Source: Herbaspirillum rubrisubalbicans
Lineage (GTDB): Bacteria; Pseudomonadota; Gammaproteobacteria; Burkholderiales; Burkholderiaceae_D
Length of the DNA stretch: 64,000 bases
Direction: 5' to 3'
Assembly: GCF_003719195.1 (NCBI RefSeq)
Contig: NZ_CP024996.1
Location: 2,852,001-2,916,000 of the forward strand
The position numbers and the translations under genes are program-made. A model generated the notes under the pieces. It ran no database searches. It was not told the DNA's origin and saw nothing but the letters and a program-made list of their open reading frames with translations. Of this stretch, positions 54,850 to 63,288 are shown in pieces (position 1 is the stretch's first letter; each line of letters begins with the position of its first letter).

Positions 54850-55944
54850 TCAGCGCTTGCTGGTCAGCATCTCGTGCAATTCGATGCGGTTATAGGCAAT
54901 GCGCAAGGCGTCGCGCGGATTGATCCTCTTCTTGGCGATCAGCTGGATCAGGACATCGTTGAGCGTGCGGGACATATTATCTTCCTTGCGCTTCATGAAG
55001 TCGCCAATCAGCGGTAGCTTTTCAGGATCCATGATGAAGGGAGCGATCTGCTGGTTGTTGTTGAACACCATCTCGCTGGCCATGACGTGTTGTTCGCCAT
55101 CCTCGGAGGGCAGCAGACTCTGGAAGATGACGCCGATCAGAGAGTCAGCCAGCGATGCCGCGCGTTGTGTCCGTTGATCAGGCGGGAAGAAACTGAGAAG
55201 TTTTGTAATGGCACGCACTGCACTGCTGGTATGCAGGGTAGCCAGGACGAGGTGCCCGGACTCTCCGGCATGGAGGACCGTGTCGGCAGTCTCGAAGTCA
55301 CGGATCTCACCGACCATCAATACGTCGGGCTTTTGACGGAGGGCTTCGCGTAGACCGCTGGAAAAACTCGCGGTATCCGTGGGTACCTCTTTTTGAGAAA
55401 TAATGGATTGCTTGCGTTGAAGTTCGTATTCGATGGGTTCTTCGATCGTGACGATATGTGCGTGACGGGTCGTATTGATGTACTCCAGCATGGAGGCCAT
55501 GGTGGTCGTCTTGCCAGCACCGGTGGGACCCGTGATGAGAATGAGGCCTTTGGTGACATCCAGAATGGTCTTGATGTAAGGCGGCAGTCCAGTGCTCTCC
55601 AGTGGCATGGGCTCCAGAGGGAAGCGACGGATCGAGATCGCCACCCGGGTGCCGCGCGCCATGCGAAACACATTGCAACGCAGCCGCCAGCGATCAAGGA
55701 TGAACGGAGAATCGATTGCCTTGTCGATGATCTTGTCTTCCCAATCCTCATCGATTGCGTTGAGCAAGGGTTGCATCTCGTCGAGCGCTACCGGGACGTC
55801 GCCATAAGACTGCCAGCCACGAGGCGTCTTCAGCATCACCGGCTCGTCCTGCTCGATATGGATATCGGAGAAGGTCTTTGGATTGTTCAGCAGCAAAAGG
55901 AGTTCTTGCTGCAGGTCTCGTGCAAAGGAGGAATTGTTTGCCAT
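54850..55944 (-). CDS. PilT/PilU-type twitching ATPase
   Basis: A 364-residue retraction-type ATPase of type IV pili. Walker A GPTGAGKTTT near residue 137, Asp-box and Walker B (LMVGEIRDFETA), and the His-box TLHTSSAVRAI are present. ATG at 55944 has AGGTGA; seven upstream codons are ignored. It stands apart from the pil operon and is divergent from the response regulator, so retraction may be regulated separately. IncI-type thin pili usually lack a dedicated retraction ATPase. Confidence 0.92.
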   Translation of the reverse strand: MANNSSFARDLQQELLLLLNNPKTFSDIHIEQDEPVMLKTPRGWQSYGDVPVALDEMQPLLNAIDEDWEDKIIDKAIDSPFILDRWRLRCNVFRMARGTRVAISIRRFPLEPMPLESTGLPPYIKTILDVTKGLILITGPTGAGKTTTMASMLEYINTTRHAHIVTIEEPIEYELQRKQSIISQKEVPTDTASFSSGLREALRQKPDVLMVGEIRDFETADTVLHAGESGHLVLATLHTSSAVRAITKLLSFFPPDQRTQRAASLADSLIGVIFQSLLPSEDGEQHVMASEMVFNNNQQIAPFIMDPEKLPLIGDFMKRKEDNMSRTLNDVLIQLIAKKRINPRDALRIAYNRIELHEMLTSKR

Positions 55945-56202
55945 TCGGTCACCTGGGTAGGTCATGATTTATTGAGCAACCGGAGAAACGTTAGTGCCTT
56001 GCCTATCCAGTTTTGGCATTGAGCCACCGAGGAATGAAGACATCGCAGAGCCTCGGAGGGTCGAATGAAATTGCTCTATATTAATAATTAAAGTATACCT
56101 TCCGTTGAATGACGAGATGTTCAAGAATTCTCAACGTTTTGACAACAGAAATTTGGAAAATCCATCGACGTAGAGATGGCATAACACTGCTTGAATCGCG
56201 AA

Positions 56203-56940
56203 ATGAAAATAGCATGCTATCTACGTAATCCGGCTGTATATACCCAAGTGAAGGAAGCACTAATGCGAGCCGGCCTCGAACCGGTTCATTTCACGACGGA
56301 GACTGATTTGTTGCGCGCGTTGCGGCGCAGAGGATTTAGCCTGATCATCATCGATATCACCGTTGCCCCTGGAAGTGACGACAATATTTTCTCCTGGCTG
56401 AACTATCGAAGCGGTGATCGTACCCCGACCCTGGTCTTGTCGCCGACGCGTAGCGCAGAACTGGCCGCGCTAACGCTGGACAGTGGCGCTGACGACTTTC
56501 TGGTCCGTCCGTTTGAAGTCATCGAGTTTACGGCGCGCGTCAATGCCCTTATCCGGCGGTCGGCGCCTACCGCCAGTCGGCGCACGATTGAATACGCCGG
56601 GTTTTCTCTGAACCGGGAATCCACCAGATTCAGCTACCAGGGAACCCCGATCAACCTGACGCCGCGCGAATTCAGCATGGCGTGGCTATTCTTTTCCTCG
56701 CCCGGGGTCTACATTTCGCGCGACACCATCGGCGCAGTGATCTGGAGCACCGACAGCGATATCGCTGGCCGCACCATCGAACAACACGTCTACAAGCTAC
56801 GCAAAAAACTGCAGATCGACCCCAACCGGCCGGTAGTCATGATTCGTACTGCCTACAACCAAGGATATCGGCTGGAGCTATGCAAGGAAGCCTCGCCCAC
56901 CTCGGACACAGCCGATCCGGACGACTACCTCCCTGCCTGA
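56203..56940 (+). CDS. OmpR-family response regulator with atypical receiver
   Basis: A 245-residue regulator with receiver (about 1-115) and C-terminal winged helix (TPINLTPREFSMAWLFF, RTIEQHVYKLRKKL, TAYNQGYRLEL). The phosphoacceptor Asp is in LIIIDITVAP, but the N-terminal acidic pair is absent (KIACYLRNPA) and the KPF lysine is Arg (FLVRPFE), so phosphorylation is doubtful. No kinase is adjacent. Its 3' end overlaps that of the lytic transglycosylase gene by 16 bases. Candidate regulator of the pilus or of the secretion genes. Start ATG 56203; a TTG lies four codons earlier. Confidence 0.85.
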   Translation: MKIACYLRNPAVYTQVKEALMRAGLEPVHFTTETDLLRALRRRGFSLIIIDITVAPGSDDNIFSWLNYRSGDRTPTLVLSPTRSAELAALTLDSGADDFLVRPFEVIEFTARVNALIRRSAPTASRRTIEYAGFSLNRESTRFSYQGTPINLTPREFSMAWLFFSSPGVYISRDTIGAVIWSTDSDIAGRTIEQHVYKLRKKLQIDPNRPVVMIRTAYNQGYRLELCKEASPTSDTADPDDYLPA

Positions 56941-57422
56941 ACGAGTGCCTCGGTCGGGATGTTGCGATAGACCCGCCTGGCGTACTCGATTCGCAGCTTG
57001 GGATTTCTTGCATTATACGCACCGACCGCCTCCCAGGTTGGCCCCATCTTCTGCATGTTCTGGGAGAGGATCCACGCGCCAACCTGAAGATTGACACAGG
57101 GATCCCTCAGGCGGGACTCGTCGATCCCGTACTTCTTCAGGGTCGGCAGCCAGGCGCTGTTGATCTGCATCAGGCCGATATCGTAAGAACCGTTCTTGTT
57201 CTGGTTCCTCGCCAGAGGATTGAGATTGGATTCGGTCTTGGCGATCGCATACAGGAGATGCACGTTTACGCCATACCAGTTGGCCACCTGCTCCCAGCAG
57301 GCGTGCGCAAGGCCGCAACTGGAAGCCAGCAGGATGCCGGCCAGCAGGTCGCGTCCGAGGCGCCGTATGACGGGAATGCCGGCAGCAGCGCTATGATCAG
57401 GGTGAGTAAGTACCATTGGCAT
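56925..57422 (-). CDS. pilT: Lytic transglycosylase of pilus operon (R64 PilT-type)
   Basis: A 165-residue soluble lytic murein transglycosylase with signal peptide (LLAGILLASSCGLAHA). The catalytic Glu is in IAKTESNLNPLARNQN near residue 64; GSYDIGLMQINSAWL and AVGAYNARNP follow as in the SLT/IagB family. It opens peptidoglycan for pilus assembly. It overlaps the end of pilV by 26 bases. ATG 57416 is an alternative start. In the IncI nomenclature PilT is the transglycosylase, not the retraction ATPase. Confidence 0.9.
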   Translation of the reverse strand: MPMVLTHPDHSAAAGIPVIRRLGRDLLAGILLASSCGLAHACWEQVANWYGVNVHLLYAIAKTESNLNPLARNQNKNGSYDIGLMQINSAWLPTLKKYGIDESRLRDPCVNLQVGAWILSQNMQKMGPTWEAVGAYNARNPKLRIEYARRVYRNIPTEALVQAGR

Positions 57423-58803
57423 ATCTAAAAGTCTTGTCCTGGTAGCAGATGAGCGGCGTTGCGTTCTGGTCCATCAAGATCGTACCGATAGGGAACTTGA
57501 TGAATGGATTGCCATCGTCGTCAATTGCGTTGTAGTTGCAGGGATCATGAGGATTTGCGGAGTCGTACAACTGAATACGCGGCGAATGCATGCCGCCTTT
57601 GGAGTTGACGTTGCCCTGGGCGTAGATGTTGTCGGCAGTGATGTTCTTGCCGACCGCCAAGTTGATGCCTACCGTCATGTCGCGACCTGCATTGATATCG
57701 TTGCCGGCTCCTACATTGCCTTGGCTATTAATGTCGCCAGTGGCGCTGATGGTTCCCGCGGAAGTGATGGACTGGCTAGCCGCAAGCTTGCTGGCATCAA
57801 GGGTTCCGGGCACGTTCATGTTGCCCTGCTGGTCAACCGCTAGCGCCACCCACTTGGCGCCATCATAGGTAAAGGCCCGACTCAGGCTGGTGACCATACG
57901 CACGTCACCGGCCTGGCTCCCTGAACCGGGTAGGTCCGACCAAGTGGCAACAGGCTCGCGCCATTGGGAAGACGTGGACCAGACACCATTGCTGGCGCAA
58001 GTGATCAGGTTGCGCGTGGCGCTGTCGATGGCGATACCCGCCTCTGCCACACCAGCGGCGTTCAGGCAGGACGTGCCGCTGTGCGCCAGGGCTGCCGATG
58101 CAAACCGTAGCGCAGTATTCATGCGGTTGAGCTCGGGTCGGCCCGGCACTGCATTGCGGTAGAGAAAGTCAGTGGAGAGCTGGCCCGGGCCATCGTAGAA
58201 GATGCTCGATACCAGATGGCCGCCATCGGCTGCGCCGCCACTGAGTGCTGTGGCGCCGCTACAAGCCACCGAACGATAGGGATCGGTGGCGATGCTCCAG
58301 GAGGCGCCTCGCGCCACGCCCGGATTGGCCGAGGTGATGTAGCCGCTGCCGATACCGGCATTCATGGAGACGGCGGCGATATCGCGATCAGGGATCTTGC
58401 TGCCCCCGCTGGTGATCACCAAGGCATCGAACTGCCCTGGATGACCGGCGGGATCGGGCTGGCGTATCAGGATGCAGGGTATCTGCCCATAGGGATTGCT
58501 CGTGGCCATGTTATTGGCAACCAGCTTGGCTGCTTTCAGATCGGCCAGACCGACAGCCACAACCGTGGCCGCAGAGGGTGTAGCGCTCTGCAGGGCCTGG
58601 TTGTTGACACTGAGGTATTTCGCTGCTGCCGCACTGACCTGCGACTGATAGTAGGCGGTCTGCGTGCCCTTTAGATCATCGATGGAGCTGTCGATCAGGC
58701 GCGAGAGACCCAGCAGGATCATCGAACCGATCACCAGTGCGCCGAGCACTTCGATGATGGCGAAACCGCGCTGCGGGCGGGGGCGTGAGGGGGAATTGCG
58801 CAT
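57397..58803 (-). CDS. pilV: PilV-type minor pilin/adhesin
   Basis: A 468-residue prepilin. Basic leader with cleavage site before FAIIEVLGALVIGSMILLGL (Phe1, Glu5), followed by a long body with collagen-like alternating segments (TLDASKLAASQSITSAG, INSQGNVGAGNDINAG) and a C-terminal domain with cysteines, as in the PilV adhesins of thin pili. ATG at 58803 has GGAGCC. No shufflon repeats or Rci recombinase gene are seen, so the tip is not switchable here. Recipient or host-surface recognition is the known role of PilV. Confidence 0.85.
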   Translation of the reverse strand: MRNSPSRPRPQRGFAIIEVLGALVIGSMILLGLSRLIDSSIDDLKGTQTAYYQSQVSAAAAKYLSVNNQALQSATPSAATVVAVGLADLKAAKLVANNMATSNPYGQIPCILIRQPDPAGHPGQFDALVITSGGSKIPDRDIAAVSMNAGIGSGYITSANPGVARGASWSIATDPYRSVACSGATALSGGAADGGHLVSSIFYDGPGQLSTDFLYRNAVPGRPELNRMNTALRFASAALAHSGTSCLNAAGVAEAGIAIDSATRNLITCASNGVWSTSSQWREPVATWSDLPGSGSQAGDVRMVTSLSRAFTYDGAKWVALAVDQQGNMNVPGTLDASKLAASQSITSAGTISATGDINSQGNVGAGNDINAGRDMTVGINLAVGKNITADNIYAQGNVNSKGGMHSPRIQLYDSANPHDPCNYNAIDDDGNPFIKFPIGTILMDQNATPLICYQDKTFRYANGTYSP

Positions 58804-58904
58804 CGGATCGGCTCCGGGGAAAGAAGGTGCAGGCCGGGCTGCATGGACGGCGGCAACGGCAGCGAAACGGGGAGGCGAACAGGATACTTGCTGCATACGT
58901 ATCC

Positions 58905-59402
58905 TCATTGAGTCATAGCGATCCACAGCGGGGCACCATCAGCAATGCCCCTGCCCGCCAGCGCGGCGACCGGAATTCCGGTATCGCCGAAGAGGCCCGA
59001 TTGCAGTGTGCTCTTGCCGCGTCGATAGACGCCGACCAGCAGGGAATTGCCGGAGATCTGGTTGAGATCGGCAGTAATGTTTGTCGAGGGCAGCGAGGTG
59101 GAGTAGATATAGATGATCCCGTCCTGGTCTCGGTAGTTGTCCCAGAGCAGTCGATCACTTTGCTGATAGAGCACCGACCAGCTCGGTAAGGCTTTGGCGC
59201 TTTTGAGAGCTTCGATAGACACGCTCGTTCCACGCAAGTCGTGGGCGCTGAAATAGTCGATGACAGCCTGCCGGTACAGCGCCATCTCTGCTGCCACCTC
59301 CCGGCCAGAATTGGACTGAACCACGGCCAGTGCCTGGCTGCTGGTGCTGGAGTAAAACTCACCCGCCGCGATCATTACCAGTGCCACGATGAGGCCCCAC
59401 AT
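58905..59402 (-). CDS. pilM: PilM-family thin pilus protein
   Basis: A 165-residue protein with N-terminal membrane helix (MWGLIVALVMIAAGEFYSS) and a periplasmic domain, typical of R64 PilM. ATG at 59402 has AAGGAAC; 18 upstream in-frame codons are ignored. Required for thin-pilus formation, biochemical role unknown. Lies between pilS and pilV. Confidence 0.75.
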   Translation of the reverse strand: MWGLIVALVMIAAGEFYSSTSSQALAVVQSNSGREVAAEMALYRQAVIDYFSAHDLRGTSVSIEALKSAKALPSWSVLYQQSDRLLWDNYRDQDGIIYIYSTSLPSTNITADLNQISGNSLLVGVYRRGKSTLQSGLFGDTGIPVAALAGRGIADGAPLWIAMTQ

Positions 59403-59513
59403 CGCTCGTTCCTTTCCTTGGTCGACATCGTTGCCACCGGGTGGCGCTGCGTTCATGCATCAACCCGGCGGTCGTACCATTCGCTTCGATGAAGGTATGT
59501 TCAGCAGGGGCTT

Positions 59514-60083
59514 TCAGGACGCCGTAAAGGTCACTGCATTGCCAGCGGCCGAATTGACCGAGCACAGCGAATTGGCGTTGCTCACCGTCGCCGGGAAGCT
59601 GGTGATCGGGTTGTTGCCACCCTGGTCGATCTGGGTCCAGCCGCTGGCACCGCTGATCATGCTCACGCAGACATCCTGTGGTACTGCGTTGTAGGTGATG
59701 GTAAAACCCGTCGTGGTTCCAACAATCGTCACTGCCCCGCCCCAACTGTTGCTCAGGGTAGTGTTAGTCGGTCGTGCCAAGGTGTTGGGAATCGCGTTGG
59801 CCAACAGCAGGCTGGGCACTAGCGACGAAGTCGGGTAGCTTTGGCCAATATAGAGCTTTCTGACGGCGGTCCGGATGGCGACTACCTCTTCGGTCATCTG
59901 GTTGGCCTTGGCACTGCCGAAGGCACCGGTCAGCAACGAGACCGCGCCCAGTACTACGATGGCTGCAATACCAAGGTATGCAATGCCTTCCAGCAGCGAC
60001 GCCCCTTGCTGCCGCGCCAGTAAGCTATCCGAACGGATGGCCAGATGGTCTTTTCTGTTATGGATGTGTTTGCTTTTCATCAT
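59514..60083 (-). CDS. pilS: PilS, major type IVb prepilin
   Basis: A 189-residue prepilin with a long leader of about 26 residues ending in QQG, then ASLLEGIAYLGIAAIVVLGAV (position 5 Glu retained), the type IVb signature. The C-terminal domain has a cysteine pair (QDVCVSM and NSLCSVN) likely forming the disulfide loop. ATG 60083 with AAGGAAAG upstream; it follows pilR closely. Major subunit of the thin pilus. Confidence 0.88.
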   Translation of the reverse strand: MMKSKHIHNRKDHLAIRSDSLLARQQGASLLEGIAYLGIAAIVVLGAVSLLTGAFGSAKANQMTEEVVAIRTAVRKLYIGQSYPTSSLVPSLLLANAIPNTLARPTNTTLSNSWGGAVTIVGTTTGFTITYNAVPQDVCVSMISGASGWTQIDQGGNNPITSFPATVSNANSLCSVNSAAGNAVTFTAS

Positions 60084-60102
60084 GCTTTCCTTGTCTGGTT
60101 GT

Positions 60103-61182
60103 TCAATGGACACTTCGCGTTAGTGCTGCAATTTCCTGCTGGATGCCGAAAAATCCGGTCACGAGCCAGCCAATCACCAAGGCCAGGGTAATGATGGAAA
60201 AACCGTTCAATACCTTCATCCTCAGCGAGATGGCCTCCACGCCCTGCTCCATCCATTCATCTGCCAGAAGCTTGAGCGCTTCTGCGAATCCTTTGTATTC
60301 CGCATAGACGCACAGGTCATCAATAACTTCCTTGGACGGGAACTGATACCCTGCATTGCGCAGCGCCTCGCCGCAGTTGAGCCCCGAACGCACCCCCAGC
60401 AAGGCGCCGTCCAGGCGTTCGCGCAGCCAAGGTTGCGCCATCGCCGAAAGCCGCAGCAGGGACTTCTCTACCGTCACCCCGGCTGACTGCAAGGCAGAAA
60501 ACGCAGTGAGGAATCCGCATCCGACCATCAAACGATAGATCGAATAAGGCGGCAGCCGGTCCACCACGATGCGCAGCGAACCGGTCCAGCGGCTCATCGA
60601 CAGCACCAGGACTACCAGCAGTACCAGCAAGCCAAGCACGGCGTAGACCATCCAGTGCTGAACCCACACCGACATCAGGTACAGCGACCTGGCCGCACCA
60701 TGCCAGCCGGAGGGATCGATCATGCGGGTGAACTCGGGGATGACCCGGGTCCCGAACAGGTAGATGTAGACGATCACCAACGCCAGCACTGAGAGCGGAT
60801 AGGCCAGCCCGCCAAGGATCACGCCCTGGAGCTTCTTGCCTGCCTGGACCACACCCACCACGGCCATGAGCGTATGCTCCAGCTTGCCGGACTGTTCTCC
60901 AGCCATGATGATCATCTGCTCCGAGCGCGGCACCCACCAGTCCAGGCCCTCGGCCAGCAGGCGACCGTTCTGAACCATGCGCCGGCAGTCGTCCAGTACG
61001 ATGGCCAGTGGCTCGTAGGGCTTCTTGCCGTGTTCGGAGGCGCGGTCGCGCAACTCCTCCAGTATCTTGAGCAAGGGCAGACCGTGGGATAGCATCTTGG
61101 CGATCTTGCGATACAGGCTTAACCTGACCGTGGCCGTGAATTGGGTCCGAGCCCACCAGCGATTAAGATCACGCAGCACCAT
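60103..61182 (-). CDS. pilR: PilR, inner-membrane platform protein of type IVb pilus
   Basis: A 359-residue GspF-family protein with membrane helices at about 140-160, 190-215 and 325-350 and the conserved ILEELRDRASEHG and LMAVVGVVQAGKKLQG segments. ATG 61182 has GGAGG and overlaps the end of pilQ by 14 bases. Works with the PilQ ATPase in pilin polymerisation. Confidence 0.88.
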   Translation of the reverse strand: MVLRDLNRWWARTQFTATVRLSLYRKIAKMLSHGLPLLKILEELRDRASEHGKKPYEPLAIVLDDCRRMVQNGRLLAEGLDWWVPRSEQMIIMAGEQSGKLEHTLMAVVGVVQAGKKLQGVILGGLAYPLSVLALVIVYIYLFGTRVIPEFTRMIDPSGWHGAARSLYLMSVWVQHWMVYAVLGLLVLLVVLVLSMSRWTGSLRIVVDRLPPYSIYRLMVGCGFLTAFSALQSAGVTVEKSLLRLSAMAQPWLRERLDGALLGVRSGLNCGEALRNAGYQFPSKEVIDDLCVYAEYKGFAEALKLLADEWMEQGVEAISLRMKVLNGFSIITLALVIGWLVTGFFGIQQEIAALTRSVH

Positions 61183-62788
61183 CGGCCTCCACCACATGCA
61201 GATGATGCACGGAGGCCGCCACTGGCCCCTGGAAGTGACCGACCACCTTTTCCGCCATGGCCGGATCAATCAAGCCGGCCACCACCTTGTCGAGGGCGTG
61301 ATCGGCGATGCTCCGACCACCCAGGGATTCCTTCCAGTGACGCCAGGCCTGACATTTCTCTCCCATCCGCAAATGGCGGAAGAAGCTCTCGTCGGGCACG
61401 ATGACCTCCGCCACGACGGTGCGTCCGATGGTGCCGCGATGCGAGCAGAACTCGCAACCCGGGCCAGAGATGCAGACATCTTGCAGGCGGTCAGGAATCA
61501 CCTGACGCAAGCGCGCCAGCAAGGCCGCCGGTACCTGATCCAGATGCGCCAGCAACGGCCTCTTGCAATGGGGGCACAGTTGCTTGACCAGGCGCTGGCT
61601 GATCAGGCCGGTAATGACGGTGTGATCTAGTACCAGGCTCTGCTGCAAGCCAAGGTCGATGAGACGGTCAACGATAGCCAACGCACTGTTGGCATGCAGA
61701 GTGGTCCATATCTGGTGGCCCGTCATCGAGGCGCGTAAAGCATTCTGCGCCGAGGCCCGATCACGGATCTCGCCGATCATGATGGTGTCCGGATCGAGCC
61801 GCATGGCATTGGAGATGGCAGCCGAGAACAGGCGCGAGCGTTCCTCTTCGGTATGCGCATTGGTTATCGTAGTCTGGACCGCACCCTCGATCGGATATTC
61901 GACCGGGTCCTCGATGGTCAATACGTGCAGTTTCCCTTCGCCTTCAAGGATCTGCCCATTGAGCACGCGCTGCAGCGTGGTCGACTTGCCCGAGCCAGTG
62001 GGCCCGCTGATGATGTTCATGCCGATGGGCTGCTCCTTGAGACGTTGCAGGTCGCTTACCTGCTGGGCAGAAAATCCCAGCGAGCCCAGGTCCAGGTTTT
62101 CGCCAACATCGTTGTACAGCAGCCGCAGTACCATCAGGCTGCCCTCATTGGTCGGTACGGTGGCGATGCGCACGCCATACAATTCCGGTGGCAGCTTGTC
62201 GCGATCGGCGATGCTGGCGTCCTGGCGTTCGGTCGGTTTGTAGGAACTGTCCGAGACCGAGGTCATGGCGCCATATAAGGTAGCCAACAGCCGCTCACCG
62301 TATTCACGGGTCTGTCCTCCTACTGGCAACAGATCGTTGTGAATGCGGAAATAGATCTCCGTGCAATTCTTCCGCACCCGCAGGTGGATGTCCGAGGCAC
62401 GCACCCTGCAGGCCTTGTTGAGCATCTCCTTGGCCGTGACCTGCATCATCGAATGTTCCTGATTGCGCTCGGCCTGGAGCGGCAATCCATTACTGTTGAT
62501 GCGCCGGATCAGCTCGATGCTGGCCTGGACCTCTCTGAAGGGGTGGCCCATGCGTTCCAGGCGCCCGCGATAGGACAGTACATGAGGATTGAATGCCTGT
62601 CCGGCGACCACCAGCAGGCGGCCGTCGCCCAGTAGGCAAAGCAGCTTTTTTTCTTCCGGCCTGGCCTCCAGGCTGCCGGAATTGCTGAGGATGCCAAGTC
62701 CACACAGGGCCTGCAGATCGTCGAGTCCAAGTGTGGCCTGCCCCTTGCCCACCGCTTGTCCCTCCTGCCGTTCGGCATGTTGGATCAT
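61169..62788 (-). CDS. pilQ: PilQ, type IVb pilus assembly ATPase
   Basis: A 539-residue GspE-superfamily ATPase. Walker A SGPTGSGKSTTL near residue 265, Walker B IMIGEIRDRASAQ, and a zinc-type CPHC/CEFC pair in the C-terminal part. Powers pilus extension. It overlaps pilP by 4 bases and pilR by 14. Confidence 0.93.
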   Translation of the reverse strand: MIQHAERQEGQAVGKGQATLGLDDLQALCGLGILSNSGSLEARPEEKKLLCLLGDGRLLVVAGQAFNPHVLSYRGRLERMGHPFREVQASIELIRRINSNGLPLQAERNQEHSMMQVTAKEMLNKACRVRASDIHLRVRKNCTEIYFRIHNDLLPVGGQTREYGERLLATLYGAMTSVSDSSYKPTERQDASIADRDKLPPELYGVRIATVPTNEGSLMVLRLLYNDVGENLDLGSLGFSAQQVSDLQRLKEQPIGMNIISGPTGSGKSTTLQRVLNGQILEGEGKLHVLTIEDPVEYPIEGAVQTTITNAHTEEERSRLFSAAISNAMRLDPDTIMIGEIRDRASAQNALRASMTGHQIWTTLHANSALAIVDRLIDLGLQQSLVLDHTVITGLISQRLVKQLCPHCKRPLLAHLDQVPAALLARLRQVIPDRLQDVCISGPGCEFCSHRGTIGRTVVAEVIVPDESFFRHLRMGEKCQAWRHWKESLGGRSIADHALDKVVAGLIDPAMAEKVVGHFQGPVAASVHHLHVVEADGAA

Positions 62789-63288
62789 CGGGCGGCACTC
62801 CGTGCTGGCACAGCGGGCAGGCCCAGTGCGCTACCCGCGAAGCCGCTATTGAAGCCCACGTTCTGCTGTACATAGGTTCCCAAGCGGATGCGCTTATTTG
62901 ACTTGGACATCACCACGACCTCACGCGGCGTCACCGAGACCACCTTCATGCCATTGGACAAGGTGTCACCCTGCTGGACATCTACCACGCTGCCATCGCT
63001 GAGCTGCAGGGTGGCGAAGATATTGGTACCCACGCCTTCAATGGCACGGATCACCGGATCGCCCACCACAACGGGCTGGGTGATGGCCGTGGTCATGTTC
63101 TGCTTGACGGCGATCTCGTTTTGTCGCGTGACGATGTTGGACTGGATCTCCAGCTGTCGTTCGCGGGCCTTCAGCACCAGAGTTTCGGCCTCGATCCGCG
63201 TGAGGCTCTCGGAGATGTTTTCAGCCGAGGCCGACACAACATGCAAGGCCGTGGCCGCGACCCAGATCAGCGCCAATTTATTTCGCAT
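62785..63288 (-). CDS. pilP: PilP, thin pilus biogenesis protein
   Basis: A 167-residue protein with signal peptide (MRNKLALIWVAATALHVVSA), a helical middle with coiled-coil character (LTRIEAETLVLKARERQLEIQ) and a C-terminal beta domain (GTNIFATLQLSDGSVVDVQQGD) like PilP/GspC homology regions. ATG 63288 follows a pilO overlap of 11 bases. Confidence 0.85.
   Translation of the reverse strand: MRNKLALIWVAATALHVVSASAENISESLTRIEAETLVLKARERQLEIQSNIVTRQNEIAVKQNMTTAITQPVVVGDPVIRAIEGVGTNIFATLQLSDGSVVDVQQGDTLSNGMKVVSVTPREVVVMSKSNKRIRLGTYVQQNVGFNSGFAGSALGLPAVPARSAAR

Noticed and set aside
57397..57700. Shufflon at the 3' end of pilV
   Set aside because: No set of inverted short repeats, no alternative C-terminal segments and no Rci recombinase gene are visible.
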